From Gossypium raimondii (Eukaryota > Streptophyta > Magnoliopsida > Malvales > Malvaceae): a stretch of 64,000 nucleotides of DNA. The stretch covers positions 8,246,001-8,310,000 of the forward strand of contig NC_068569.1 of assembly GCF_025698545.1 (NCBI RefSeq). Reading direction: 5' to 3'. Positions 1-14,288 of the stretch are shown one piece after another (position 1 is the first letter of the stretch; each line of letters opens with the position of its first letter). Below the pieces are notes generated by a model. The model was not told where the DNA came from. It saw only the letters and a list, made by a program, of their open reading frames with translations, and did no database searches. A program made the translations under genes and the position numbers.

Positions 1-1961
1 ACAAAAAAAGCATACTTCAATTTATAAAATTATAATATTAAACGTCTATATTTTGTTTATAGTATCTTAATTTAAACAAAAAAAACATATAACAACCGTG
101 GCTACGATTTACGAGCAATTAATTCATGTAAGTTCGTATTTTCTTATCATGTTTTAGTTATTCAAAATATTTAAGATTTTTATTTATAACGATATCTTTG
201 TTCATAATATTGTTGTAGCATTTATAACTTACTTAAGTAAATTTAATATTCTAAATTTATAATTTTAAATTTTATAATATTATTGAATTAAATTATATTG
301 TCTTAAATACATAATGTTATAAATTATAAGTTATTTATAAAAATATTAAAAAGCTATTGGGTGAAAAAGGGAAAAAAAAATTGGACATATCCATCAGTTA
401 GTCCATCTATCACATTCATCAAAAAATCTATTTTTTTATTGAATTAAAAAAATTCCTCCAACAAAATTGGTATTAATTTGGTAATTATTGAAAAATATAT
501 ATTAGTTTGATAATTTTTAAAAACTGTTGGGATAAAATAACCCAGATTGGTTTGAGGATAGTTTTTACTGGAATGGTCAGGATTTCAGGTTTGGGTTGGG
601 TGCCTAGGATTCATTGGTTGATGAAACAGCTTGAAAATGCAGTAACGATGGCAAACATTTGGAATGGATTGGATAGCTTGTCATGTCTCTTTTCCTTTAC
701 CCTGCAAAGCATGCGAGTTACACAATCGTTTTATTTGTTTATTCGTATTTTTGTCAAAAAAGCCTAGTCTCCCATCCAAGAATTTTTTTTATTAAGATGG
801 AATTTTCTTCTATCTAGGGTATAGCACTGTAGATTCTATTTATCTTCTCCTGCTTTGTCATTAGGAAGAAGGGTTTTTCTTTTAAGAAAATAGTGATTTT
901 AGTTTAATTTCACATGTTGGTATTTTTAATAAGTAGGTTAACATCCTTAACTTTTACATTGCTAATTATGTATAACCATTTTCAAGTTTAGTGATTTTGA
1001 CGATTTCTTTAACTATTTCCAAATTTAAGTTGTAATTAAATATAAATTTCTAAGTTTACCTTTTTCTTCACTGACAACCCTTACATCAATCATCATTTCC
1101 ATCCTTTTATTCTTCATTAATGTTTTCCTCAACCATATTTGGGATTCGTTCCTTTTTTCTATTAGTATTTGTCCGCTCTCTTGCTTTTAGCTTCTATTAA
1201 ACGGTGTAGCGTATATCCAATTGTCACAGATCGGATGTTGATTTTTCTCCCTTATGGCCCAATAGTTCGCCATAGTCTGCCCTAAGCTTCCGTGATCGCA
1301 TAACATAAATCTGGCAACTGTTCATCCTTCAACACCACAATAATTGGCCTTTTCTCATGTTTTTTAAGTTTATATCATGATTTAATACATAAATAATCAA
1401 AATACAAATGTCTAGGATCTCAATTTTTGAATGGTGATTAAATATAATCGTACATAAAAAAAAATAGTGGATGTGGATGGGAGCCAAACCCTTTGAGTTT
1501 CAACCCTCATGGCGAAGGATTCTCCACTCTCACAATGACTTTAAGTCTGATAACTCCCCGCCCCCACCCCAGCTTATATTGTCATTTTTTTCCCTACTGA
1601 ATCAATAATGATGGGCTTTTTAGCAATTTTCAACATATTCTCATTTGTTCTTTGATAGATTAACATGTTATAGACTTGGACCCAAAATTTATATAATAAA
1701 ATCGATGTCCTCTGAATTCCCATTAAGTGATTGTTTTTTAACATAAGGTGACAAATCACTATTGACCATGAAGAGTTGCTAAGGACATCTATCTTATACT
1801 TCTCATCCGTGAAAATTGTGCACTTTCGAGCTCTTTTTCAATTGGCTATGCTCTTTTAACAATGGCATAAAGAAGGCTGAAATAAATTACCTTAACGAAA
1901 GTAACATTCCCCGTTAAGGAAAATTCACATAATCTTTCATTGATAACAACATAAGTCTCAA
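1..1961. other. AT-rich intergenic DNA, no gene recognised
   Basis: The stretch is AT-rich with only short open frames. The longest (507-767, +, 86 codons) has no domain or motif I recognise, no splice-linked partner and no clear promoter, so I do not call it a gene. No RNA gene or repeat with definable ends was seen. Confidence 0.5.
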
Positions 1962-4900
1962 TGTAACACCCCAAACCCGGTCTAAACGTTATGACCGAAT
2001 CTAGCGATGTCACATTGTAACACCCCTTACCCGTATTCGACACCGGAATAGGGTACGAGGCATTACTAGAACACATACACTTGTAAACGTATTTAACCGA
2101 GTTATAAAACTTCATCTAAATTAAAACTTTCAAATTATTAACATGATTTTATAATTTTTCATAATATATCCTCAAAATATTATATTCATAATAAATAGGA
2201 CCTACGAGACCCAATACATATTCATGCAATTCACAAATCTTAACAATTCAATGCTTCATTTCCATTTCATTCAATTCACAAATTTCTAATGTTCACAATT
2301 CAAATCATTAAGTTCAATACTAATACGTATTTATCATTTAACTCAACGTTTATTGATTATACCATTCATTAGCACATTTATGAAATTCTCAATTTTTGCA
2401 ATGAAAATATCACTTTAGCTTATATAATAACATCAATTCAACTCATCATCCTGGTATAAATTCACTACCACTTATCCATTTACTATAATTCTTTTGGGCC
2501 CATTTGTCACTTACCATCCTTAATAAAATTAGGGAAAGGTTACGAAAAATTGAGTACTTCACTTCCATTTTGCCATAGTATAACTATGGTTTTGCGTATG
2601 ATCACTTAGCACTTTTTGAACCCATAGTCCTGCCATGGTCTTACACGGATCACATTTATCACTTGTCACTTGTCACCGATCAGTTAAGTGTAGCTAAAGC
2701 TACCACTTATCACTTGTTACTTGTCACTGATCAGATAAGTGCAGCTAAAGCTACCACTTATCACTTGTCACTGATCAGAAGTACTCAAATCCGACGTTCT
2801 GCTCAATTTGATCATTTATTCGGTTTTCGTATTGTTATTTTATTCTCAATTCATTAACAAATATATGTCATCATACATTATATAATTCATGAAATTAACA
2901 TGTAATCTTTAAATTTCAGCCATATGAACTTACTATTTCATTATCTTTCCACACTCGTTTCCTATGCACATCACACAAGATATAAACATATCATTCAACC
3001 ATAGTCGCAAGCTAGTGTATTTAAACATAACTCTTTTTGGAACTAACCACATGATAAACCATTTCACTAGAGATTACATGATCACAACTAAATATGTTAC
3101 CATTTCAACCACTACTTGGCCAAAGCCTACGCATGTACGCCAAATACACATATAGCATAAACATTATAAGCATGGATGAGCACAACATTTATTCATGTAT
3201 CACACTTACGAACATATGTTAATTCATAAACCATTCATGACATTACTTCATGCCAAATCATAAACCGAATATACGATACACACATTCTATGAAACTTTAT
3301 TTTCACACATGAGCTTAGACCATGACCAATAATGCACAAATATAAGCATCATTTCTATTTCATCGTTTATCAATTATAATTAAGCAAATGACCAATTATA
3401 CACAAATCATTCATATATTTCCCAATTTTCCTCCTCCTCCTCTCCATTCCACATCCTAAATGTGTATAACACATTTAAACAACATTATCCATACTATCAC
3501 TATTTTCCTCTATGTCAATTCAAACTGTCTGAGTCAAAGTCACTAATTTATTTATATCTCGAGCTACAGAGCTCCAAATAACACATTTAAACAACATTAT
3601 TCATACTATCATTATTTTCCTGTATGTTAATTCAAGTTGTCTGTCTGAGTCAGAGTCACTAATTTATTTATATCTCGAGCTACAGAGCTCCAAATTAAGA
3701 TCCGTTAATTTTCCCTGAAACTAGACTCACATATCTTCTTACCATAAAATTTTCAGAATTTTTGGTTCAGCCAATAAGTATATTTTATTCTTTAAAGTTT
3801 CTCATATTTCACTATTCGATACTTCCGACCCCTTTTCACTACAAAATTAATTATCTCTTTCTATAGAATTCAGATGATGTCTCCGTTTATTTCTATTGAA
3901 AATAGACTCATTAAGAATTTTAAATATATAAATTATAACCCATAATTATTTTTATACAATTTTTAATGATTTTTCCAAGTCGAACAGGGGAACCCAAATT
4001 CATTCTGACATTATCTAACAAAATTCATTATATCTCATGATTTACAATTCCATTAATTACATCGTTTCTTCTATGAGAAACTAGACTCAATAAGATTTAA
4101 TTCAATATTTTTTTCCATCCTCTAATTCAATTTCCAAGATTTATGGTGATTTTTCAAAGTTAACCTACTGCTGTTGTCCAAAACTGTTTTAGTGCAAGAT
4201 ATTGATAATCAAATTTATAACACCCTCCTTTCCTTTCTCTACAATATTTTCTATCAATTCCTCTTGTTTCCCTTCACTAACATATCAAGAACATAGAACC
4301 TTATATAATAAAACCCGACATTAACATCAATTTCATACTTTTTCAATAATATCAAACTTAAAAATATATTGAAACCTTGATGTTTTTACCTTGCTCTATT
4401 GATTTCAATCTTTAACTTGATTTTCTCTCTCCCCCAGCTTCTATTTCTCGAATCTAACTTGATATTCTAGCTCCACATAGTCTCCTTAACATTTTTCTCT
4501 CTTGGTAGCTATGGAAATTCTTTTGATTTCTAGGTGAAAATGGTAAATTTTTGGTGGAAGGACCAAATTGTAAAGAAAGCAAAACTTTCTTTCTTCTCTT
4601 CTCTTCTAACGTGAAATGCATGGGAAAGGAAGATGATTCTTCATCTTTTCTTCCACATATATATATACTAAATAAAATAATAATAAAATGATAAAATGTC
4701 ATTTAAAAATCAAATTAAAATATTAATAAACTAATATTTATTTATTTATTTAATCTAAAATATCTCCAACATCTTCATTATTTTCTAGATTTATCTTTTT
4801 CTAATTGACCATTTTTCCTTTAGATCTTTTAAAATTTCATCCTTAAGTCATCACTTAATTTGGTAAAATTACGATTTAGTCCCTCATAATTCTTCATCTA

Positions 4901-5194
4901 TTCAATTTGGTCCCAATTCATCCATTTTCCTTAGTTTCTAGATTATTCCACCCTTAAAATATTTACACTATTGGTCCTTCAATTTTTATATTTACACTTT
5001 AACCCCTCAAATTTTGAGTATTTACTCTTGGATAATAAAACTTTTCTCACTTTTGCAATTTAATCATTTCTTTAATTAATATGTCATAATATACTTCCCA
5101 ATGTTGTCATAACTCAACATTCTCCTTTTTGTCACTTTATTTCCTTACTATATCAAAGATAATATCTTACTGTAAAAATTTTCGGGGTATTACA
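1962..5194 (-). mobile_element. Solo LTR, Ty3/Gypsy-type, inverted orientation
   Basis: The element starts TGTAACACCCC and ends GGGGTATTACA, so its ends are inverted TG...CA termini. It is flanked by a perfect 5-bp target-site duplication CTCAA (1957-1961 and 5195-5199). No gag, pol or second LTR is present, so it reads as a solo LTR of about 3.2 kb. Its left end, read on the minus strand, resembles the right end of the LTR at 28752-31064, so the two lie in opposite orientation. Inside are a tandem array with a unit of about 52 bp near 2656-2779 and a duplicated segment of about 112-116 bp (3468-3579 and 3580-3695). A second terminus-like TGTAACACCCC lies about 53 bp inside the left border. 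The family assignment to cotton-type Gypsy is from memory. Confidence 0.75.
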
Positions 5195-5735
5195 CTCAAA
5201 GTCCAACATTTCAAGTTCAAGTTCTCTATTACCCTTCGGCAACATGTTTTTATCCAACTCATCCTCATCTTTGATAATCATGAAAATTTATTTAACACAC
5301 ATCATTCACAAATAAACATGATGAAGAGAAACGAAAAAAGCTTTGAAACCATGAAATAAATCCTAATCAGCAAGTGTTGGGTATAATGATAAGCCCACAT
5401 TGTTTTTTTAACAGGAGATATAGGTTTGAAACATTAGAGACAAAATTATTGAGAATGAAAGTTATAAATCCTAAACATTAATCATAAAACGTAGAGAATA
5501 CTAAAAAATTTAAATAAACTCTAACTTACTAAAACATACTAAATAACCGACTTAAAAGGTCCAATCAACATAGATGCATGTGGAAATCAATAAAAACAAA
5601 TTCAAGGAAACGAAAGCACACACAAAAACAATACTTTAATGTTATGTATGGTAGGAGAATTATTTTTATGCATGTTTTAATATACGAGTTAGGAATAAAC
5701 TAATTCAATTGATAATATCTAGTTATTCCCATGAC
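5195..5735. other. Intergenic DNA between solo LTR and MITE
   Basis: AT-rich sequence with no coding signal. It begins with the LTR target-site duplication. I see nothing else in it. Confidence 0.5.
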
Positions 5736-6292
5736 TAGTAATGTTTGTGGGTTCAAGTCGGGCCTAAGCATGATACTAACATACTTTATGCTTGTCCAAG
5801 CCCGACACGATCTGATATATGAGCCTAAAATCTCGCCCAAGCTCACCCTATTTGTAAATAGCTAACCCAAACCAATTTTAGACCCGCCAATATTATTTTT
5901 AAAATTTTTAAATATATATTTATATTATTTTTAATTTAATATTTAATGATTTTATGTTTATTTATTAAAAATTTATATGTAGTTATGTTAACATTTTTTA
6001 ATTTTTACATTATAGTAGTATTATATGTTACTATATATTTAATTTTTATGTGTTATAAATTATATAATATATAAAAAATAATATAATATAATATAAAACA
6101 TGACAAACTTAAAAGCAGGTCAAGCTGAGTTCGGGCCTTAAATGTTCAAGCCCAAGCTTGGCTTATATTTTAAACAGGTCTAATTTTTTTGCCCAAACCG
6201 ATTTTTGGGGCTTAATATTTTTGTCGAAACCCTATCAAATTTTGGTCGAGCCTTTGGGATTGGACGGATAGCGCGACCCATAAATAGGTCTA
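5736..6292. mobile_element. hAT-type MITE (TAGnnnTG...GGGCC family), copy 1
   Basis: The ends are TAGTAATGTTTGTGGG on the left and CCCATAAATAGGTCTA on the right, a degraded inverted repeat. A perfect 8-bp direct repeat CCCATGAC flanks it (5728-5735 and 6293-6300), the duplication length expected of hAT elements. GC-rich GGGC/GCCC-bearing arms surround an AT-rich centre and there is no transposase. Copies at 31461-31871 and 52959-53473 share the layout. Of the three this copy has the most diverged ends, so it is probably the oldest. Confidence 0.78.
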
Positions 6293-9200
6293 CCCATGAC
6301 TTATTTTTAGCAAAGAGAGAATTTTTTTGCTTATTTTGAAGAGATATGATTTTTTTTATAAAAAAATTTTACTCCACTTTTTAAGTTCAAGTATCTAACT
6401 ATTCTCTTTTTTTTATCTAATTATTGTAATACAAATGTAATTAATAATTTTTTTTCCAACGAAATGAGTATTAATTGTAGAAGCTCTTACTTGAGGAAAG
6501 TAAATTTTTCGACTTTATTGAGAAAGAAGAAGAAGAATATAGTGAATTAATTGTTTGGCAATGATGGATGATTATGCAATAATAGGCTTTGTTTAGCGCA
6601 TTCTTAATAAAAATAATTAAGTTTAATAAACAAATTTTTATTTTTATTTTATTTATTTAGGTTTAATGGTTACATAGTATAAATGAATTATGGTGATGAA
6701 AATATGAAACTGACAAATTAGTGTCAGAGGAAGTATCCACTCCTTACCTACCAAATTTGTATGGAGACAATTTTCATATTAAGGTGTTGGCAATTTATTA
6801 AAATGATTTTTGGGCTAAACTAATTATATGGATGATATGAAAAATTATGATTTGGGGAATCATATGTTGGTAATTGGATTTAATAAGATTATCTTTATCT
6901 TATCCCTTGAACCAAGGAATCATATATTAGGGTGAGGAAAATTGTGACGGAGTGTGATAGATTAGAATCACTTATTATAATTGTTGAAGGGAGCAATATT
7001 TCTCACTGAGCTAAGCTCTGTAGATGTAGAAAAATAAGAAAATCGAACTGTATAAATAATTTTCTTATGTTTTGTCATTTGGTGCTTGAAAAAATGCCCA
7101 CCATCTCGACACCAATTCAATAGTAAAAATTACCTTTTGTGCTAACATATTGCTTTAATAACGATTGACACACTTAAATTGAGTTAGAGTGATAAAACCA
7201 TGATCTCACCAATCTCTCGTCATTAGAACATATGTATATACAGATTTTGATTTGAGTCATGCATATCAAAATCTTCCCGAGTTTCTTTCGATTCATAATT
7301 AAAAATAAATGATAGGATTGAATATAGTTAGTTTCTTTTGTATGCACTAAAGGATTTATCCCAAAAAAGTCATAGTCAAGTATTCTGAACCCTTTTTTAT
7401 GGCCCTTTCATGGTTTTGTCCTTGGCGTGCGAGTGATATTATTCTTGATCCTCGTAATCGTTGTTTTTGTTCTCAGCTCATAGTTTTTAAGATTTGGGGT
7501 TGGGTTGTATTTACTTTAGTATTTTATTTTAATTTTTTCTTTTATTAGACTGATAAAATTATCCATTCTTTAATAAATGTGATTTTATCTCAAATAAATT
7601 ACTCTAAATTTGTTATTTATCCTCCATATTTTAATTTCGGACTATATCGGTAAAAGTTAAGATCAAGTTTATTAACTTGGAATTAATTTCTTTACTTTAT
7701 TGTCTCCTTTTAAGGATTAATATTTTGATAAACAAACAAATAAATAAAAAAACTTTTGGGTCAACATCAGGAGAAAATAGACCCTACATCAGAATCGGAA
7801 TACGATAGGCATGATTGTGGGTGGTGGATACTAAATAAAACCAAGGCCTCTCTTTGCCCCCCTTCTCTCTCTCATTACAAATTCATACATTTATTCAACC
7901 ATCAATGCTTTCGATCACTACAGTGGAGGTTTGTCTGCCTCACTCTTATTCTAATCGAATTTAAACAAATGTTTTTTTATTGCACTAGTTTGAATTGAAA
8001 CTATATTTAAATTTAATTATAAATATATCATTATTTTTTAAATAGTGAAATTCGGTATTTGAATGGTCGGGGGACCTATTTTCTTTTCTTTTTTTTTTCT
8101 AAAAAAATGAAACCGGGACCTAGTCAGTATTTACTAATGAACACTTTTACTATTAACCAGTGATGAAGCTGGTGACTTAAAATGTAAATTTTTATAATTT
8201 ATAAAATTTTAAATTAATTATAATAAAATTTCATTTTAACTCCCAAAAATAATAATAATTTAATTTAATTTTTTAAATTTATAAAAATATAAACTATAAA
8301 ATGTAAAAATATACCATTTAATTCTGATTCCTTTAAAAGATTTGGTCTATAATAACTACCTGTAAAATTGGTAGCGTCAATCAGTCTGCCATGTGAGTGG
8401 TAGAGCAGTATAATTTTTTTTCTCATCATTCAGTGCATGACTATTAGAATACCTATTTTCTTATTCTGTTTAAAGCATAATACAGGTTTCTTTTTTTCGT
8501 AGGGAAAATAAATGGATAACGTAGGCAACCAAGTTGTGATTAAAACTAAACTCATCAGATAAGAATGCATTTTAGGGGTAGAAAGTAGGTCTAAGAAACA
8601 AAGAAATAATTTTATGTAGGATATTGATATACAATGGAGTAATTCCTAACAGAAGAAGTTCAACTAAAGAAAATACTAATATGTACAATCTATATCAATT
8701 ATCAACTAGTAATAGTTTATGAATTAGTGTCAGTTATTGGCTGAGCATCTTAAACAAGGTATATATTCTAGGTGGCACCAACACCACGCAAGCAGCAATG
8801 AATAGGCAATAAAAGAAGTGGAAATTATGATAATATATATTCAAGAGGAGTAGCGAATAGGATTTAATATTTAAGGATATGATTGAGATCATTAGGTAGC
8901 TAAGTAGCTTGCTTGAGGATGGAATGTGATTGCAATTTTATAAACAAGCGCTGATGGCCTCAATCTACGTATTAATAGAATCTAGAGCTCCCCACAATTA
9001 CAATGATTGGAAAGCTAAATTTTCAAAACAAGGTTGATTATTTACACATACATACCACTACCTTTTTAGCATAAAATAATATATCATCTTCACTTGAATT
9101 TCCAAAACACCCTTTACCATTAAAAAGAAGGGGAAAAAAGTGCTTTAGAAAGTAGTTTGCTTTAGCCTTAAATTTATTATTTATATCATCTACACTTTAA

Positions 9201-12200
9201 TTTTTTTTAAAAAGTGCAAATTCAAATAAAAAATCAAAAACCTGTTTCAGGGATTCACTACTTGTCACCTGTTTTAAGACTTGAATTCATGGATGCCATG
9301 TGGGTTGCCTGCCAAGGGCCTCTATAGACGTGAGCTTATTTTTTCGAGTTATGTGGTCTGTGTAGCAGCATTGTAGCTTCTTCAACTTTGCTTATACTCA
9401 GATTCTTGTGTCAAACCAATGTGGCTTACTTGAATGAAAGTTTCCTCCCATTGATTTTTTTATATTTTTTCTTTTAAAAAAATCAAAATCAAAATTCAAA
9501 TGTTGACATATAATTTAAAAATTCATATTCATGCATCATCTTTTAAATATTAACTTTTTTTATTTTTTAGATTAAATTAAAAGCAAAAAATTGACATATG
9601 CTCTCTCTCTATATTTTATATATAAATGAAAAGGCAAGAAAAGATGATACGTTCTTTTCTTTATGGGTAAATAAGGTAACTTTCTTAATATTAGCATTTA
9701 ATTTTTTCTTTCTTTTACGTGTTTTTGATTGGAGAATGGTGACAAGAGTTCTTGGTGGTGGTGTAGGACGACTATATATCTGCCACGATTCATGACGGTA
9801 CAAAGTTAATTCGGGAGTCAAATTTCTGTGATATATATAGCTCATAGCTGCATGTGCTACTGCTTATTTACTGTCTTGATGACATTTCAAGCTTACATAT
9901 TTTATTATTTATGTCTCTTTTTAGCGCATAATGATCTCATCAAACCAAGTCTTCCATTTTTTTTTCTTTTTGTTTTGGATTAGCTAACCAACAATTAATG
10001 ATTGGGTTATACTTCAGCATATCCTATTAGTAAAATCCAATATGTCATCATTGAAACCATCATCGCAGAATATGAAACCTTCAATAGTGTTTCAGTGGAA
10101 TTACCATATTTTTCTCATAAAGATATATATAAAAAAAAGTAATCTGAAAGTTTTGTTAATTTTTAAAATTGTAATGAAGCTAAGCGACCAGGCACAGAAG
10201 ACGGTAAAATTAACGGGGAAAAAGACTTTGTCCCTTGCCTTCCCCACCACATTAACTTGCCTCTGATAACATTTTTATTTCTACTGAATCTGACAGGACA
10301 TCTAGAATCCCACTGCCACCCTCGCAACCACCCCTTACCCAGCCAATCAATGAACCCCCGGCCCCCACTCTTTCATTTTTCACCTCATCACACCCCTTCT
10401 ACATTATCTAGCCATTATTAATGTTGATTTTAACTTGAAAGATTTAAACATGCAAATGGATTAGCTAGTGTACGTAAGCTGATTTTTTCCTTATTTTGGA
10501 CGAATTAACAACTATATCTTGTCTAGTTGAGGTGTAGGGTTTTCCATATCGTGAGTAAATTATGTATGTATCACGAGACTTGATAAACTTAAGCAGCAGC
10601 TCACTTGTTTCTTTGTCTTTTCTCGGTTTTCATGTTGTGTAACTTGTGTTTTGTGTCTCTGTTTTGTGGGAAAATAAAAAAAAAAAGGAATCACGGGAAT
10701 AATTAAGCACCTCACTCCTCAAGCTCCAACCCAATCTTTCCTTGTTTTTAAATATTAAAAAAAAACTTATAGGTCATGAAACAGTATCGCTACTTAATCA
10801 AAATTGGTAGTAATGATAATATGTTTATTTATAAATTTGTACACCCAACTTGTTATTATAAATTAGTTAAAGTTAATTAATTTTAATTAAATTAAATAAT
10901 GGATTTTGTTATTATATCTCTGCTTAATATATTAGAAATGTTGAGTATTTCTGTGTATTCTTTAGGTGGGTGGAGTTGTGCATTTAAATGATATAAATAT
11001 TGTTCATTGATATGATATTTATAGGTAGGCTTCATGTATGCCAACACGTATCCTACTCTAGTTTTAACACATGTTTATACGGTCCCATGTGCGATCTCAC
11101 ATATGATATCGTAGAAGAGTGTAAGTGCCCCTCCTACGAACACTCAATATATGCGTATCCTACTTTAGGCTTAACACGTATTTGTGCGGTCCCATGTGTG
11201 GTCTCACAGGAGGGTGTAAGTACCCCTCCTTTGAACACTCAATATTATGCGAGCTCGATATACGAACCGCATATAATTCGACTTGGATCCATTCAGGTTG
11301 TGAATCAGTAATAATAAAGACCATAGCAAAAAATGTGATGAATAAAGTTTTTAATTATTATATTTAATGAATTGTTATTGGTATAAATAAAGACTAACTA
11401 ACTTTAAAGAATAATTTAAATAAACATGTTAACATAATCAATAATTATATAAGATAGGCAAAGACCTACTTCTACAAGAAAAGAGAGGACTAAATTTTGT
11501 TTGTTGAACTTGAACTAAAATATGATTTTCTAGGATTAATTGATAAGTTTATTTTCACATCTCCTTGTTTAATTATGACCACCTAGTTGAACGAAGAAAT
11601 TACACATTAATAAGTTATATAATTCCTAAGATAATTAAAATATAATTTTAAAAAATATATACATGACAAGAAAAATAACCTCATGTTTTAAATTACTATT
11701 GTGAAGTTGATTTGTGACTAACCTGTATTAATTCATATTGCTGAATCATGTTTTTCCCCTTAACTCATCAGTAATTTTCAGAAATGAAATGTGCACACAT
11801 CCCCCAAATTATTTCAAAAGAATGTTGTAAAATGTCTGTATTGTAAACAGTTTATTCACATCACAGAATGAAAAACCCGCCATTCATAGTCTTATTCCTT
11901 TATAATTATCTCTTTCCTTTGGACCCAAGGTTTATATTGTGGGTCAATTTTGTCCATAACTTGCACAAAGGGAAGCAAGACAAAACTACCATTTCTCCAG
12001 AACAGTAAAAAAATGAAACATTATTAATTGGACCCACCTTGTCTTAAAAATGTAGAAATCCAATAATCCAAAAGGAAAAACAAGAAATGTGTATATCCCA
12101 CCCATTCCAATGAAGGGTTTCTCTCAGCATTGCTGCTCCCAAAAGTACAAACGTTAGGAGGGGAATATTATAGCCCAGTCGCCGTGGCCTTCACGAATAC

Positions 12201-14288
12201 ATATCTCTTGATATTTACATTTACCGATTTGCTATATTTATGTCGCAAACTAAATGTCTCTATATTTAACCTTGGTCAATACAATCGAGTATTAGTAGGA
12301 GACACTTCAATGTTTTTCTATTCAGAATATTGAAATTTTTTTAATTAAATTTAAATTCAACCTAGAATCAGACAAAAATTTATACCTACTTTACTCACGT
12401 TTTCATAATTTCTTATTTAACAGATGAATATGAGAAATAATTTTTAAATAAATAATCAATTAAAATTAAATTAAAGGTGAATTTAAATAAATGATGTATA
12501 TATTTATATTTGGCATAGAAAAAACAGTGACAAGAGAATTAGATATTGTAATAATTTTATAACATTAAATAAAAAATAAGATAGATGCACCGCTTACCTT
12601 AAAACCCACCCATGTAATTAACTATTACCTTTTTTACGGTCATCATTTCATCAAGTCAAATCTGTCAATCAAAGAAAGGACATTTATTGGAATATTATAC
12701 AATGCAAACTTTCCTGATATGGTATGCTCCAGACCTCCTTTGTTTAATGGGTTTTTCATACTTGCGGCCAACGTTTATTTTAATGCCTCTACTCTAGCTG
12801 AGACAGCCTAGACTAGATGTGCAATTATTCATTCAGGGTTTTAAAATTTTGAATTTGGAACATTTTGTAACAAAAATGAATGACGTAAGTCAGTCAGACA
12901 AATCTTTTAATATATATGAAAATGCTATTGTTTTAAGTCAAATTATTGTAAAGCATCTTCAGTAAGTAGTTGAACATTGTTACACGGTTGAAATTCGATG
13001 TTGTTAAAGTTGTAGACTCATATGTAAGTGGGGCGGGGCAAAATGGAACTAGGCTCAGACAAGGATGTTAATGGTGCTTGTGTTTGTGAACCGGAATTAC
13101 TAACTTCTCAAATTCACTATTTGATCCTTCTCCGAAATCAAACTCATTGATATTCGTAATTTTATAAATATATTTTAATACACTGGTAAATGTGTGTAAT
13201 ACAAAGTTAAGGGGATAGAGATGCAGATTGTGAGTAAAATATGTGAGCTACGTGGCAATTCAGAAATAAAAGTTTTGAGGGAGAACAGATGCACTACACT
13301 AGTAGCATGTGGAAAAAAACAAGCAGCCACCTTAAACCGGCAACTGTGAGCGCACAGCGGGAACCTATTAACTGCACCCCGACCATCGCGCACTCTCAAA
13401 CCCCCCCCTCGTGCTTCACACGCTACCCCTTTTGTTTTGTTTGTACGGACGAGTAGAGTCAGGTATCGTGGAATTGGCATTCATATTAACCCTTTTTCCC
13501 CATTACCGACGTTACACATTTTTAACTATATAATATTTAGGTTGATAAATTCAACTTTCCGTATAATATATTATTTATTTGTATCATATGATGGTATGAA
13601 CGTCTAAAATAAATCTCATTCCCATGATGAATAAAAAGGAGAGTGGCGGGGCCGCCCCGGGAAGTGAATTGTGAATAGTGAATCATTGAGTGCCGGGCCA
13701 CCACAGTGATATATCATATATTCCCATTTTCTCTGTATGAAACCAAATAATACTCTACTCAACATTAGATTTCTCAATCCAATTCTTTATCTACAGTAGA
13801 ATACAATAGACTCCCCCCCCCCTTTTTTTCCTAGTGTAATTTCTTGTATTTGGACGTCCCATCATCCATTTGATTTTGGTTTTCCTTTGTCTTTTTGGTT
13901 CTTTTTCTTCCTTCAAAATCTTCTATCTCGACTCTGACGATCACAAATAAAGGAAAACAGAAGCAAATCTTTTCCGTGAAAAGATTCACAGGGCCGGGGA
14001 CGGGGAAGAGAGCCAGCAGTTCTTGGGATGAACCCTAAACACCTTCCACCGTAGTACTATTACTGTTTACCTGATCAAACACAAGCCATGGCTACAAAGA
14101 GATTGTAATCTGTCAATGAAAGATTTAGATAGCTTAGAATTTAGATAGTTTAGGCAGAGCCCTCCCTTCGGCCTTGTCTCTACTCTCCGGCACTTGAAAT
14201 CCAGACAAAAACAAAGTCCAAGTTGAAAAAAGAAAATCCCACAGAGATAACCAAAACACCAACCCTTGTTTTCATTTTTGTTTTGTTA
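6293..14288. other. Gene-poor intergenic region upstream of the ALOG gene
   Basis: About 8 kb of mostly AT-rich DNA with no convincing gene. It contains a two-copy tandem repeat (11040-11260, listed separately), a GC-richer patch near 13320-13450, and weak similarity near 8160-8330 to the AT-rich body of the CAGRGGCG MITE family. I compared it by eye with the mature sequences of common plant microRNAs and saw no match. The last few hundred bases are probably promoter and 5' UTR of the ALOG gene. Confidence 0.45.
11040..11260. repeat. Two-copy tandem repeat of about 110 bp
   Basis: Two adjacent diverged copies share the order: cgtatcctact, a run with aacac(a/g)t, tttgtgcggtcccatgtg or its variant, gatctcaca, and a gtgtaagt(g/a)cccctcct segment ending gaacactcaatat. 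They are 80-90 percent alike by eye. The open frame of 103 codons across them is a by-product of the repeat and no protein family is recognised. The origin is unknown, possibly a transposon fragment. Confidence 0.6.

Noticed and set aside
6970-7010. ttgaagggagc motif resembling the 3' half of miR159
   Set aside because: The 5' half does not match and no foldback arm is visible nearby.
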